From the NCBI GenBank assembly GCA_965276815.1, contig CBDIBE010000010.1, positions 434,001-498,000 on the forward strand: DNA of 64,000 nt, written 5' to 3'. Shown here piece by piece: positions 34,341 through 43,095 of the stretch (its first letter is position 1; each line of letters begins with the position of its first letter). The translations under genes and the position numbers were made by a program. Source of the DNA: JAVVHH01 sp965276815. GTDB taxonomy: Bacteria; Pseudomonadota; Alphaproteobacteria; Acetobacterales; Acetobacteraceae. The notes beneath the pieces are model-generated. The model ran no database searches and had not been told where the DNA came from. It saw only the letters and a program-made list of their open reading frames with translations.

Positions 34341-35733
34341 GCCAGGTGGCGGCCGGCATGGGCGCCAGGCCGGAGAGGTCGGACAGCGCGGCGGAGGCGA
34401 AGCCGGGGCAGGCGAGGGAGGCAATCGCGATGCGGCCGTCCTCGATGCGCAGGCGCACCTGGCCGTTCTGGCGGTGGTAGAGGTCGGGGTGGGCGGCGAG
34501 GAAGGCATCGGCTTCGGAGGCGGGGCGGTCGCCGAAGCCGTCGATGAAATGGTGGCCGTTGCGCTCCAGATGGGTGAGGCCGAGCAGAGAGACGAGGGCC
34601 AGGTCTTGCTGCACCGCGAGGCCGGCCTGGGTGGTCAGGTCCTCGCCAGACATGAACGCGCCAGCGCCCCAGGCGGCGCAGCGGGCGCGGTTGAGCAGGC
34701 TTTTGTAGAGGCCCTTGCAGAGCTTGGAGGAGACGCCGGTGTAGCCGAGGGCGCGGGCGCGGGGAAAGGCGTCGAGCGTCTCGTCGGACTCGTCGATCAG
34801 GACGGGGCGCTCGGCGGCGAGGGTCTGTACCGGGGCGGCGAGGGCGGCGGCGCGGCGGATCGGCTGCTCGATAAAGGCGACCGCGGCGGCTAGGCGCCCG
34901 AGGCGTTTGTCGGCGGCGATGGCGCGCCAGAGGGCGAGTGCTGCTTCGGCGTCGGCGTATTGCTCGTTGCCGTCTAGCATGACTTGGTAGGCGGGCAGGC
35001 GGTCCAGCACGGCGGCGATGTGGGCGAGGCGGTCGAGATCAGCTTGCAGGTCGCCGCCCACTTTCAGCTTGAACCAGCGGTGGCCGTAGGTGTCGACGAC
35101 TTCTTCCAGCGTCTCGGGCAGGCCGTCATCGATGCGTTCGGTCTGGTCGGATGCGGTGATCGGGTCGACAAGGCCGACCGTATGCCTGGCCTCGATTGTG
35201 GGCGCCGGGTGCAGGCCGGCGAGGAAGCGGGCGATGTCGAAACCGGCGAGATCGGGCGTCAGCGCCGTCGTGATGCCGGGGCGGTTGGCGCGGAGGGCGG
35301 CGAAGACGTCGATGCTCTCGACGCGGCACAAGGCGTCGAGCACGGCGCGGTCGAGCATGGCTGGGCCGAAGGCGGCGACGAGTGGGTTGAGGCGTTCGAG
35401 GCCGCAGGCGGCGAGGTGAGAGGCATAAGTGCTGGCGTACAGGCCGAAGGCGGTTTGCGGGCCGGCGGCGAGATAGGCATCCGTGGCGAGTTCGAGGACG
35501 CGGCGGAGCTGGTGGAGGTTGGCGTCGTCGGAGAGCGCCGGGTCCTTGTCGAACCATTTGGCGGCGAGGGTTTCGGCGCCGTAGCCCCAGGCCTCCCGCC
35601 CGTCCTCGCAGCGGACGAGGACGCGGAGGACGGCTTGCTGGCCGTGGGTCAGCGTGGCGGCGCCGAAGCGGAAGGGCAGGCGAAGGCGGAAAGGACGTTC
35701 GTAGCGTTCGACTTCGAGAAGGCGCAGGCGCAA
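34324..35733 (-). CDS. enolase-superfamily enzyme (muconate lactonising/epimerase-like)
   Basis: A 469-residue member of the enolase superfamily, longer than the usual 350-400. The active-site elements are the KxK in RWFKLKVGG near residue 220, the metal ligands in MLDGNEQY, FIEQPI and LIDESDET, and the opposite lysine in VSSKLCKGLYKS. That layout is of the muconate-lactonising/dipeptide-epimerase subgroup. It starts with TTG two bases after the stop of an oligopeptide-type binding-protein gene. A peptide- or amino-acid-derived substrate is therefore plausible, but opines or sugar acids are not excluded. Confidence 0.82.
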   Translation of the reverse strand: MRLRLLEVERYERPFRLRLPFRFGAATLTHGQQAVLRVLVRCEDGREAWGYGAETLAAKWFDKDPALSDDANLHQLRRVLELATDAYLAAGPQTAFGLYASTYASHLAACGLERLNPLVAAFGPAMLDRAVLDALCRVESIDVFAALRANRPGITTALTPDLAGFDIARFLAGLHPAPTIEARHTVGLVDPITASDQTERIDDGLPETLEEVVDTYGHRWFKLKVGGDLQADLDRLAHIAAVLDRLPAYQVMLDGNEQYADAEAALALWRAIAADKRLGRLAAAVAFIEQPIRRAAALAAPVQTLAAERPVLIDESDETLDAFPRARALGYTGVSSKLCKGLYKSLLNRARCAAWGAGAFMSGEDLTTQAGLAVQQDLALVSLLGLTHLERNGHHFIDGFGDRPASEADAFLAAHPDLYHRQNGQVRLRIEDGRIAIASLACPGFASAALSDLSGLAPMPAATWPVSLS

Positions 35734-35735
35734 TT

Positions 35736-37313
35736 TTACTGCGCCTTCGAGACCTCCCAGACGCGGATCCCCTCCTGCATGCGGGGCGCGAGGCTAAAGC
35801 CTTTGCGCATGGCGAAGATGTTGACCTGGTGGTGCAGCGGCAGAATGGCTTGCTGGGCCATGCAGAGTTTGGTCGCGTCGATGTAGAGCTTCTCGCGCTC
35901 CTCGGGGTCGAAGGTGGCGATGCCCTGCTCGACGAGCTTGTCCTCCTGCGGGTCGGCGAAGTGCGAGGGGCGGAGGACGGCGCCGCGGCCCTTCTCCGGA
36001 TCCTGCGAGGCGCAGATCTGAATGAGGCTGCTGCTGGCCTCGCCGGTGTCGCTGGCCCAACCACTCAGGGACACGGTGTATTCGTCCTTGACGCCGCCGG
36101 CGAAGAAGACGCTGGCGGGGGTGGTGGCGACGGCGGTCTTCACGCCGACCCGCGTCCACATCTGGGCAATTGCCGCGGCAATGGCGCCGTCATTGACGTA
36201 GCGGTCGTTGGGACCGTTCAGGGTAAGCGCAAAACCGTTCGGGTAGCCGGCGTCGGCGAGGAGTTTTTTGGCTTGCGCCGGGTCGTAGGGGTCGGGCTTG
36301 AGGTCGGGCGTGTAGCCGACGGCGCCTTCCGGCAGGAGTTGCCCGGTGGGCGCGGCGTAGCCGTCCATGATCTGCGTCTTGATGCCATCGCGATTGATGG
36401 CGAGCGAGAGCGCCTTGCGGACGCGCAGATCTTTCAAGGGATTTTTGGCCAACGGCTTGCCGTCGAGGTCGGAGGCGTTGGGGGTCGTTTCGCGTCCGCT
36501 GTCCAGATAGATGTAGATCAATCGCTGGCCGGCGGGGGAACGGATGTTCAGCGCCGGGTCGTTTTTCAAGGTCGCGACGTCGCGGGTGGAGACCTGGTCG
36601 ATGATGTCGACGTCGCCAGCCTCGAGTGCGGCGGTGCGCGACGCGTCGTTGGGGATCATCCGGTAGTTGACCCGGTCCCAGAACGGCCGGGGACCCCAGT
36701 AATTGTCGTTGCGGACGAAGACGATGTGGTCGCCGAGCAGAACGGATTCGAGCTTGTACGGGCCGGTGCCGATGGCCGCCTTGCCGGAATTGTAGTCGGC
36801 GGTGGTGGCGCCCTCGCCATATTTGCGGCTGATGATGTGCACACTGTTGAGGAAGTAGGGCAGCAGCGGCTCCGGCTCCTTGGTGTGCATGCGGATGGTG
36901 AGCGGGTCGACGATCTCGAGGCGCTCGACCGGCTTGACGGCGTAGTTGAAGCTCGACGGGCTGTTGAGCACCGTCGGGATGCGCTGGAAGGTGAAGACGA
37001 TGTCGTCCGGAGTAAACGGCGTGCCGTCGCTGAACTTCACGCCGGGGCGCAGCTTGAACTCCCAGGTGTGGTCGTCGATCACCTTCCAGCTTTCGGCCAG
37101 GGCAGGGACGGGCTTGTAGTTGCCGTCCAGCGAAACCAGCGTGCTGAACAGCGTGTCGGCGATGATGTTGTTAGGGTTGAGGTTGTGATAGTGCGGGTCG
37201 ATTGAGGTGAACGCGCCACCGGTGCCGACATTGAGCACGTTTTCTGCCCGTGCCGGAGCCAGGGCGAGGATCGTGGCGATCAGCAAGGTGGCCAGGCAGA
37301 TATATCGGCGCAT
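35736..37313 (-). CDS. oligopeptide/dipeptide-type ABC binding protein (SBP family 5)
   Basis: A 525-residue periplasmic binding protein. A Sec signal (CLATLLIATILALAPARA, cleavage before ENVLNVG) is followed by the family signature region in which SWKVIDDHTWEFKLRPGVKF precedes DGTPFTPDDIVFTFQR. No permease or ATPase genes accompany it. It is the first gene of a three-gene minus-strand unit with an enolase-superfamily enzyme and a DUF429 protein, and diverges from a methyltransferase gene over 168 bases. Ligands in this family include peptides, opines, nickel and glutathione. Confidence 0.92.
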   Translation of the reverse strand: MRRYICLATLLIATILALAPARAENVLNVGTGGAFTSIDPHYHNLNPNNIIADTLFSTLVSLDGNYKPVPALAESWKVIDDHTWEFKLRPGVKFSDGTPFTPDDIVFTFQRIPTVLNSPSSFNYAVKPVERLEIVDPLTIRMHTKEPEPLLPYFLNSVHIISRKYGEGATTADYNSGKAAIGTGPYKLESVLLGDHIVFVRNDNYWGPRPFWDRVNYRMIPNDASRTAALEAGDVDIIDQVSTRDVATLKNDPALNIRSPAGQRLIYIYLDSGRETTPNASDLDGKPLAKNPLKDLRVRKALSLAINRDGIKTQIMDGYAAPTGQLLPEGAVGYTPDLKPDPYDPAQAKKLLADAGYPNGFALTLNGPNDRYVNDGAIAAAIAQMWTRVGVKTAVATTPASVFFAGGVKDEYTVSLSGWASDTGEASSSLIQICASQDPEKGRGAVLRPSHFADPQEDKLVEQGIATFDPEEREKLYIDATKLCMAQQAILPLHHQVNIFAMRKGFSLAPRMQEGIRVWEVSKAQ

Positions 37314-37481
37314 GTCGGCTCCAGGTCCTGCGGCAGGGGGCAGGCGCAGCTACCAAGCACGAATCGGGCCACGGGTGAAAGCGGGCCGTGAAACCGAAGC
37401 TTCATAAATCGCTGGCTCGGCGGGCGGCGGCCAACCCGGTATTGCGGGGTCCGTTGTCGGGGCCACGAAGCGAGGGGCGAT

Positions 37482-38090
37482 TTGAGCCAGATCCAGACGG
37501 TGAAAGTCCAGATTGGGCAAGCGGAACCGCGAACCTACGGACTGACCCTGTTCCTGCGAGGCTGGCTGGCCAACCCGCTGCAAATGGGCTCCATCGTGCC
37601 GTCTTCGCCGGCACTGTGCCGCCGGATCGTCGCCCAGGTGCGCCGGGCGCCGGATGAGTGGGTGATCGAACTTGGCGCGGGCACCGGGGTGGTGTCGCGG
37701 GCGTTGGTCGAGGGCGGGATCCCGCCGGGGCGGATTATACTGGTCGAAATCGAGCACGACCTGGCGGGGCATCTGCGCGAGACGATGCCGGGGACCGAGG
37801 TGATCGAGGGGGACGCACGGTCGCTGCCCGAGCTGATCCCGCGCAGCCGGCACCGGCGGGTGGGGACGGTGATCTGCGGCATTCCGCTGGTGCTGCTGAG
37901 CGTGCCGCAGCAGCGGCGGTTCATCGAGGCGATGGCGGGGGTCGCGCCGGGGCGCGGGTTTCTGCACTATAGTTACTGCGCAACCTCGCCGCTGCCGTCG
38001 CGCAAGCACGGGTTGGTCGCTAGGCGCGAGGCTTGGACGCCGCTGAACCTGCCGCCGGCGAGCTTGTGGCGCTACCAACCCGAGGTGTAG
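37482..38090 (+). CDS. phospholipid N-methyltransferase-like SAM enzyme
   Basis: A 202-residue class I methyltransferase. The SAM motif I is VIELGAGTGVVSRAL near residue 62, followed by the acidic ligand in ILVEIEHDLAGHL. The N-terminal FLRGWLANPLQMGSIVPSSP resembles PmtA-type enzymes and related rRNA dimethylase-like proteins that act at the membrane surface. If a true PmtA it would methylate phosphatidylethanolamine towards phosphatidylcholine. The start is TTG with GAGGGG upstream. It is 56 bases upstream of the type VI-like sheath gene, with no obvious functional link. Confidence 0.72.
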   Translation: MSQIQTVKVQIGQAEPRTYGLTLFLRGWLANPLQMGSIVPSSPALCRRIVAQVRRAPDEWVIELGAGTGVVSRALVEGGIPPGRIILVEIEHDLAGHLRETMPGTEVIEGDARSLPELIPRSRHRRVGTVICGIPLVLLSVPQQRRFIEAMAGVAPGRGFLHYSYCATSPLPSRKHGLVARREAWTPLNLPPASLWRYQPEV

Positions 38091-38146
38091 CCTCCGCAAC
38101 GAAGCCCGCGTACAGTGCTGCGACACGGCCTGGGAGCGGGGGACGG

Positions 38147-39925
38147 ATGGATTACGCGGTCAGTTTCGGCAGGATCGGGAAACGTTCGCAGGCGGCGCCT
38201 GGCCCGGCGTTCCGGATCGCGCTGCTGGGCGACTTCTCGGGGCGGGCGAATGCCGGGGTGATGGAGACGGGTGATGCCCTGGCCCGGCGCAAGCCGATCA
38301 AGATCGACGTGGACAATCTCGATGACGTGGTCGAGCGGCTGGCGCCGAAAGTGGTGATCGGGCTCGACGACGAGGGCGCGATCACGGTGCCGATCAAGAG
38401 CCTCGACGATTTCCATCCGGACCAGCTGGTCGAAAACCTCGAGCTGTTCGAGCAATTGCTGGATTTGCGGCGCAATCTGCAGAGCAAGGCCGGGTTCGAC
38501 CGGGCGTCGAAGGAAGTGCTCTCCTGGGCCGGGGAGGAGCCGTTGCCGGAGATGCGCGAAAAGGCGCGCGGGACGGCGGTGGCGACGGATCGGAAGCTGT
38601 CGGACTTCGCGCGGCTGACGGGGCGGCCGGCCCGCGAAGAGAGCTCGGCGGACGAGCTGATCCGGCGGCTGATCGGGCCGTATATCGTGCCGTCGCGGGA
38701 TTCGCGGCAGGACGCGTTGACGGCGCGGGTGGACGAGGCGCTGTCGGCGGCGATGCGCCGGGTCTTGCATCATCCAGATTTCCAGACGGCGGAGGCGCTG
38801 TGGCGCAGCGTCGAGTTTTTGGTCCGCCGGATCGAAACCGGCGCCAATATGCAGATCGTGCTGTACGACGTGTCGGCGGAGGAGCTGGCGGCGGATCTGG
38901 CGGCGAGCGAGGCGCTCGACCAGACGGGGCTGTATGCGATGCTGGTCGAGCAGCCGGCGCTGGATGCGAATCAGGGGGCGCTGTCGCTGCTGGCCGGGTT
39001 GTATCAATTCGAGCTGACGCCGCCGCATGCGGAGCTGCTGGGCCGGTTGGCGCAGGTGGCCGGGGCCGCGGGGGCGCCGTTCATTGCCGCGATCGGGCCC
39101 GATGCGCTGAAGACGCCGCAGCATGATTGGCATCCGCTGATCAAGCAGGCCTGGGGGGCGCTGCGCGAGCTGCCGGCTGCGGCGTATCTCGGGCTAGCGA
39201 CGCCGCGATTCCTGCTGCGCATGCCGTATGGCAAGCGCACGGACCCGATCGACGCCTTCGCGTTCGAGGAATTCACGCGGCAGGGCGGGTTGTCCGGGAT
39301 GCTCTGGGCCAACCCGGCGGTGGCGGTGACGCAGGTCTTGGCCGAGACCTGGATGCGCAGCAAGAAAATGGAGCTGGGCAGCGTCGCGAATGTCGGCGAC
39401 CTGCCGGTCTATGTTTATCACGATAAGGACGGCGACCAGATCGCCCTGCCCTGCACGGAGCGGCTGTTCACCGAGAAGCTGGCGGCGCAGGTTGGCTCCA
39501 TGGGCGTGATACCGCTGGTAAGCTTGCGGGGGCGGCCGGAATTACGGGTGGCCGGGTTCAACGGCGTCGGCGGTAAGAAATTGGCAGGGCGATGGGCGCC
39601 GGTGGATTTCGCATCGCCGGCTCCGGCGCCGGCTGCGCCAGCCACGGCCAAAGCGGCTCCTGTAGTAGTGCCCGAACCGAAAGCAGAGCCCGTAGAGGAG
39701 GCAGAGGCCGCGCCGGCGGAGGCCGATACGAGCGAGCTCGACGCGTTGCTGGCCGGTCTGGAGACGACGGAGGAGCCTGTGGCGGCGGCCGAGGAGCCGC
39801 CAGCCGAAGCGGCGGCGGAGGATGACCTCGATGCGCTGCTGGCGAGCCTCAACGCCGAGCCGGAGAAGCCGGCGGCCGACGATACCGAGGCCGACCTCGA
39901 TGCGCTGCTGGCGTCGCTGAAGTAG
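38147..39925 (+). CDS. TssB-TssC fusion: type VI secretion contractile sheath protein
   Basis: A 592-residue protein joining both sheath subunits. Residues 20-125 match TssB (FRIALLGDFSGR, KPIKIDVDNLDDVVERLAP, LDDFHPDQLVENLELFEQLL). Residues 190-485 match TssC (HPDFQTAEALWRSVEFLVRR, MQIVLYDVSAEELAADL, LGLATPRFLLRMPYG, WANPAVAVTQVLAE). Sheath subunits are normally separate proteins. An Ala/Pro/Glu tail of about 100 residues follows, with three copies of an LDALLASL-like motif. The ATG at MDYAVSFGR has GGGGGACGG upstream. An FHA gene of TagH type is nearby, but no baseplate, membrane-complex or ClpV genes. Confidence 0.85.
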   Translation: MDYAVSFGRIGKRSQAAPGPAFRIALLGDFSGRANAGVMETGDALARRKPIKIDVDNLDDVVERLAPKVVIGLDDEGAITVPIKSLDDFHPDQLVENLELFEQLLDLRRNLQSKAGFDRASKEVLSWAGEEPLPEMREKARGTAVATDRKLSDFARLTGRPAREESSADELIRRLIGPYIVPSRDSRQDALTARVDEALSAAMRRVLHHPDFQTAEALWRSVEFLVRRIETGANMQIVLYDVSAEELAADLAASEALDQTGLYAMLVEQPALDANQGALSLLAGLYQFELTPPHAELLGRLAQVAGAAGAPFIAAIGPDALKTPQHDWHPLIKQAWGALRELPAAAYLGLATPRFLLRMPYGKRTDPIDAFAFEEFTRQGGLSGMLWANPAVAVTQVLAETWMRSKKMELGSVANVGDLPVYVYHDKDGDQIALPCTERLFTEKLAAQVGSMGVIPLVSLRGRPELRVAGFNGVGGKKLAGRWAPVDFASPAPAPAAPATAKAAPVVVPEPKAEPVEEAEAAPAEADTSELDALLAGLETTEEPVAAAEEPPAEAAAEDDLDALLASLNAEPEKPAADDTEADLDALLASLK

Positions 39926-40474
39926 TCAGGCAGGCTTGAGGACGATGTCCACGCGCTGACTTTCTTCCGACATGCCGGGTACGGAGGCGATGTCACGCGT
40001 CTGGCGTACGATCCGGCTCGCCGGGACGTCGAGCTCGACCAGCGCGGCCTCGATCAGTCCGGCACGAAGGCTGGCGAGATCGAGCATGGCTTGCGGGCTT
40101 TTGGGGCCAGCATAGCGAACGAGGAGCACGTCGCGATCGTCGTTCTGCTTGGCCCAAGCCGCCGCGGACCGGATCACCGTCTTGGCATCTTCGTCGATCA
40201 TGGCGGACCACTGGGCGAAGAACACGCTGTGATCGGCCTTAGTGCGGCGGACGCGGTTGGCGACGCCGGGGTGGATCATCCAGGGCTGGCTGAAGGGTTG
40301 GGGCGGTCCGCAGTGCTGGACCCAGAGCGCGTCGACATCGGTTTTCGATTCGCACGCTACCAGCTCGATGCTAACGTGCGGCGGCAACGTATTGGCCAGC
40401 AGGTGATCGATGTATTGTTCTCCGCTGACGAGCCAGGCTCGCCCTTGGCACTCGGCCAGCACAATGTCGGCCAT
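39926..40474 (-). CDS. OmpA-like C-terminal domain protein within the type VI satellite
   Basis: A 182-residue protein without signal peptide or membrane segment. The last 80 residues, with MLDLASLRAGLIEAALVELD, then VPASRIVRQTRDI and SQRVDIVLKP, resemble a degenerate OmpA/Pal peptidoglycan-binding fold. The N-terminal half (MADIVLAECQGRAWLVSGEQ) is not recognised. The gene lies inverted between the sheath and FHA genes: its stop abuts the sheath stop, and its start, with GGAGAGG upstream, is 27 bases from the FHA start. Absence of a secretion signal argues for a cytoplasmic role or for a signal-less type VI accessory. The family call is tentative. Confidence 0.55.
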   Translation of the reverse strand: MADIVLAECQGRAWLVSGEQYIDHLLANTLPPHVSIELVACESKTDVDALWVQHCGPPQPFSQPWMIHPGVANRVRRTKADHSVFFAQWSAMIDEDAKTVIRSAAAWAKQNDDRDVLLVRYAGPKSPQAMLDLASLRAGLIEAALVELDVPASRIVRQTRDIASVPGMSEESQRVDIVLKPA

Positions 40475-40501
40475 TAACCTCTCCTCTACCCGGTCCTCGA
40501 C

Positions 40502-42109
40502 GTGGCAGTAACGCTGCGCCTGTCGGGTGGTGGCCTAGGCGGGCCGAGCCAGACCAAGCTGCTTACCGCGGGCACGTTATCCATAGGGCGAGGCTCCGGC
40601 AACGACTGGGTGCTGCCGGACCCGGACCGGCACCTTTCCAAGACGCATTGCGTGATCAGCGTCGAGGGCGGCCGCACGATCTTGACGGATTTGAGCACCA
40701 ATGGGGTGCATATCAACGGGGCGCGGCAGGCGACGGCGCGGGATAGCCGGGTCGTGCTGACCGACGGGGACGAGTTCCGGCTGGGCGATTATTCGATCGC
40801 GGTGACCGAGATCGAGGATTCGCGACCGGCGGGCAAGGGGGCGGCGATGCCGGACCCGTTTGCGGTCGGCGCCCGCGGCCGCGCGATCGATCCGTTCGAC
40901 GCGCCGGTCGGGCCCGATGAGGGCGGCACGCCGCTCGACATCGATCCGCTGGATGACCCGCTCGGCCGTGCGCCCGACCCGAATTTTCGGCATCCGGTGA
41001 CGCATCGGTCGCTTGGGCCGAAGGTGGAAGACCCGTTCGACGTGGCCGAGGAACGGGCGAGCCGGGCGGTCGACCCGGATGACGACCTGTTCCGCGGGGC
41101 CAAGCCGACGATGGAATGGCAGGGTCCGACGCAGCCAGACCACGCCGATGCGCCGCAGCATGCGTTCGCGGGGCCGCGTATGCTGCCGCCGGCAGAGCCG
41201 AATTCGATCGATTTCGATGCGTTGATCGGGGATATCGGGCCGGTTGGCGTGCCGCCCCGGCCCGTTGCGCCGTCTGTGGCGGCCCCGCAGGCTCGGACAG
41301 CACAGCCCGGGCCGCGCGATCCGTTTGCGGACCTCGACAGCTTGCTGCCGCCGGAACCGCATGAGTCGGCGGTGGTTCCGCAGCCGACCCCGCAACCGGC
41401 GCCCCCGCCGCCGGTACGGCCGGAAGTGGCCGCAGTGGATCCGTTCAACGAGCCTGATCGGCCGGCGCCAGCCCGGCCGGCGCCGCAAGCCTCGCCCGCC
41501 CAAGCTGTCGATGAACGCGGCTTGCTGGCGGCATTTCTGGAGGGGGCCGGCGTCACCGGCCTGGCGGCCGCGGCGACCGACCCGGAGGCGACGATGCGGT
41601 CGGTGGGGCAGGTGTTCCGCGCGATGACCGAGGGATTGCGCGAGGTGCTGATGTCGCGCGCGGCCATCAAGGGGGATATGCGGGTCGAGCAGACGATGAT
41701 CCAGGCGCGCAATAACAACGCGCTGAAGTTCTCGGTGACGGTGGATGACGCGGTGTCGGCGCTGCTGACGAGCAACCGTCCCGGCTATATGCCGCCGCTG
41801 GCCGCAACCAAGGAGGCCTTCCAGGACCTGAAGTCGCACGAGCTGGCGGTGATGGCGGGGGTGCAGACGGCGCTGCTGAGCCTGCTGAAGCGGTTCGAGC
41901 CTTCGACGCTGGAGAGCCGGCTGACGCAAGGATTGTTGGGGGCGGTGCTACCGGCGGCGCGCAAGGCGCGGTATTGGGACAGCTTCTGCCAGGTCTACGG
42001 CGATATCGCGCGGGAGGCCGAGGACGATTTCCAGGCGGTGTTCGGCCGGGAATTCGCGAAAGCGTATCGGGCGCAGGCGCGCAAAGCCGAGAACGGCGAG
42101 CCGGATTAG
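40502..42109 (+). CDS. tagH: FHA-domain protein of the TagH type (type VI secretion)
   Basis: A 535-residue protein. An N-terminal FHA phosphothreonine-binding domain covers about residues 25-95 (LSIGRGSGNDWVLPDPDRHL, LSKTHCVISVEGG, STNGVHING). A Pro/Ala-rich, probably disordered linker spans about 110-340. The C-terminal 190 residues (FLEGAGVTGLAAAATDPEA, RSVGQVFRAMTEGLREVLMS, ARKARYWDSFCQVYGDIARE) match the conserved type VI FHA C-terminal domain. Such proteins link threonine phosphorylation to assembly of the secretion machine. GTG is the start. The linker has acidic-leucine pieces (IDFDALIGDI, FADLDSLLPPEP) reminiscent of the sheath-protein tail repeats. Confidence 0.85.
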   Translation: MAVTLRLSGGGLGGPSQTKLLTAGTLSIGRGSGNDWVLPDPDRHLSKTHCVISVEGGRTILTDLSTNGVHINGARQATARDSRVVLTDGDEFRLGDYSIAVTEIEDSRPAGKGAAMPDPFAVGARGRAIDPFDAPVGPDEGGTPLDIDPLDDPLGRAPDPNFRHPVTHRSLGPKVEDPFDVAEERASRAVDPDDDLFRGAKPTMEWQGPTQPDHADAPQHAFAGPRMLPPAEPNSIDFDALIGDIGPVGVPPRPVAPSVAAPQARTAQPGPRDPFADLDSLLPPEPHESAVVPQPTPQPAPPPPVRPEVAAVDPFNEPDRPAPARPAPQASPAQAVDERGLLAAFLEGAGVTGLAAAATDPEATMRSVGQVFRAMTEGLREVLMSRAAIKGDMRVEQTMIQARNNNALKFSVTVDDAVSALLTSNRPGYMPPLAATKEAFQDLKSHELAVMAGVQTALLSLLKRFEPSTLESRLTQGLLGAVLPAARKARYWDSFCQVYGDIAREAEDDFQAVFGREFAKAYRAQARKAENGEPD

Positions 42110-43095
42110 CCGGGTTCTCCGGCGTAGAGCCCGGCGTCCTTGGCGCGGGCACGGGTCATGGCGACGAGGAGGTCGAGCAACGGGGTCGCGACGCCGTACA
42201 GTCGGGCGAGATCGAGCGGGACGCCGTAGATGCCGTCGATCTCCATGGGCCGGCCGAGTTCGAGGTCCTGCAGCACGCTCGGTTTGTGGGTCATCTTGCG
42301 GCCGTTGCGGATTTGGCCGTCGACGTCCGGCGACACCTTGCACCCCAGCGCGGTCGCGATCGCCGTGCCCTCGGCCAGTATCGTGCGGACGGCATCCTGG
42401 CAGGCGGATTCGGCCAAGTAGCGGCCCGGCGGGCTGCCGGTCAGGACGGCGAGCGGGCCGCTGGCCAGGTTCAGCAGGAGTTTGGCCCAGATCGCGTCGC
42501 GGATGCGCGGGCTGACGTCGATTGTCACCCCGCCGGCTTGCAGCACTTCCGCCAGGGCTTGGGTGCGGCCCGACGCGGTGCCGTCCGGCTCGCCGAGCAC
42601 GAGGCGGCTGCGGGCGTTCTCCACTTCGATCTCGCCGGGGGCCACGACGGTGCAGGCGGAATAGACCACGCCGGCGACGGCCCGGTTGGGCCCGATCACG
42701 TTCCACAAGGCGCCGCCGGGATCAAGTTTGTCGAGCCGCATGCCGTCATGCGTGCCGCCCTCTCGGTGGAAGTAGAACCAGGGAATGCCGTTCATCGCGA
42801 AGACCACCGGGGTGTCGGGGCCGAGCAGGGGGGCGATCCCGGCGGCGACGGCGGGGAGCGCGGGGGCTTTTACGGTGACGAGCACCACGTCCTGACGGCC
42901 GAGGGCGGCCGGGTCGGCGCTGGCGGTGACGGCGGCGTGGATCGGGCCATCCTTGGCGTGGACGCGGAGGCCGTCGGCCTGTATGGCGGCGAGGTTGGCG
43001 CCGCGGGCCACGACGGAGACCTCGGCGCCGCCCTTGGCCAGGCGGGCGGCAAAATGGCCGCCGATCGCGCCGGCGCCGTAAACACAGACCCTCAT
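42106..43095 (-). CDS. 2-dehydropantoate 2-reductase (ketopantoate reductase family)
   Basis: A 329-residue NADPH-dependent reductase. The N-terminal Rossmann motif is MRVCVYGAGAIGGHFAARLA, the catalytic lysine is likely in DAIWAKLLLNLASGPL near residue 195, and KPSVLQDLELGRPMEIDGIY is the conserved C-terminal substrate segment. The family reduces ketopantoate to pantoate, but many paralogues serve other 2-keto acids. It is coupled by ATGA overlap to the M20 hydrolase gene upstream, which points to a catabolic paralogue rather than housekeeping PanE. Its stop overlaps that of the FHA gene. Confidence 0.88.
   Translation of the reverse strand: MRVCVYGAGAIGGHFAARLAKGGAEVSVVARGANLAAIQADGLRVHAKDGPIHAAVTASADPAALGRQDVVLVTVKAPALPAVAAGIAPLLGPDTPVVFAMNGIPWFYFHREGGTHDGMRLDKLDPGGALWNVIGPNRAVAGVVYSACTVVAPGEIEVENARSRLVLGEPDGTASGRTQALAEVLQAGGVTIDVSPRIRDAIWAKLLLNLASGPLAVLTGSPPGRYLAESACQDAVRTILAEGTAIATALGCKVSPDVDGQIRNGRKMTHKPSVLQDLELGRPMEIDGIYGVPLDLARLYGVATPLLDLLVAMTRARAKDAGLYAGEPG

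Noticed and set aside
38147..39925. Phage tail sheath or pyocin-type sheath instead of type VI
   Set aside because: The N-terminal LLGDFSGR and DFHPDQLVENL blocks and the TssC-type RFLLRMPYG region are specific to the type VI sheath, and a TagH-type FHA gene is adjacent.
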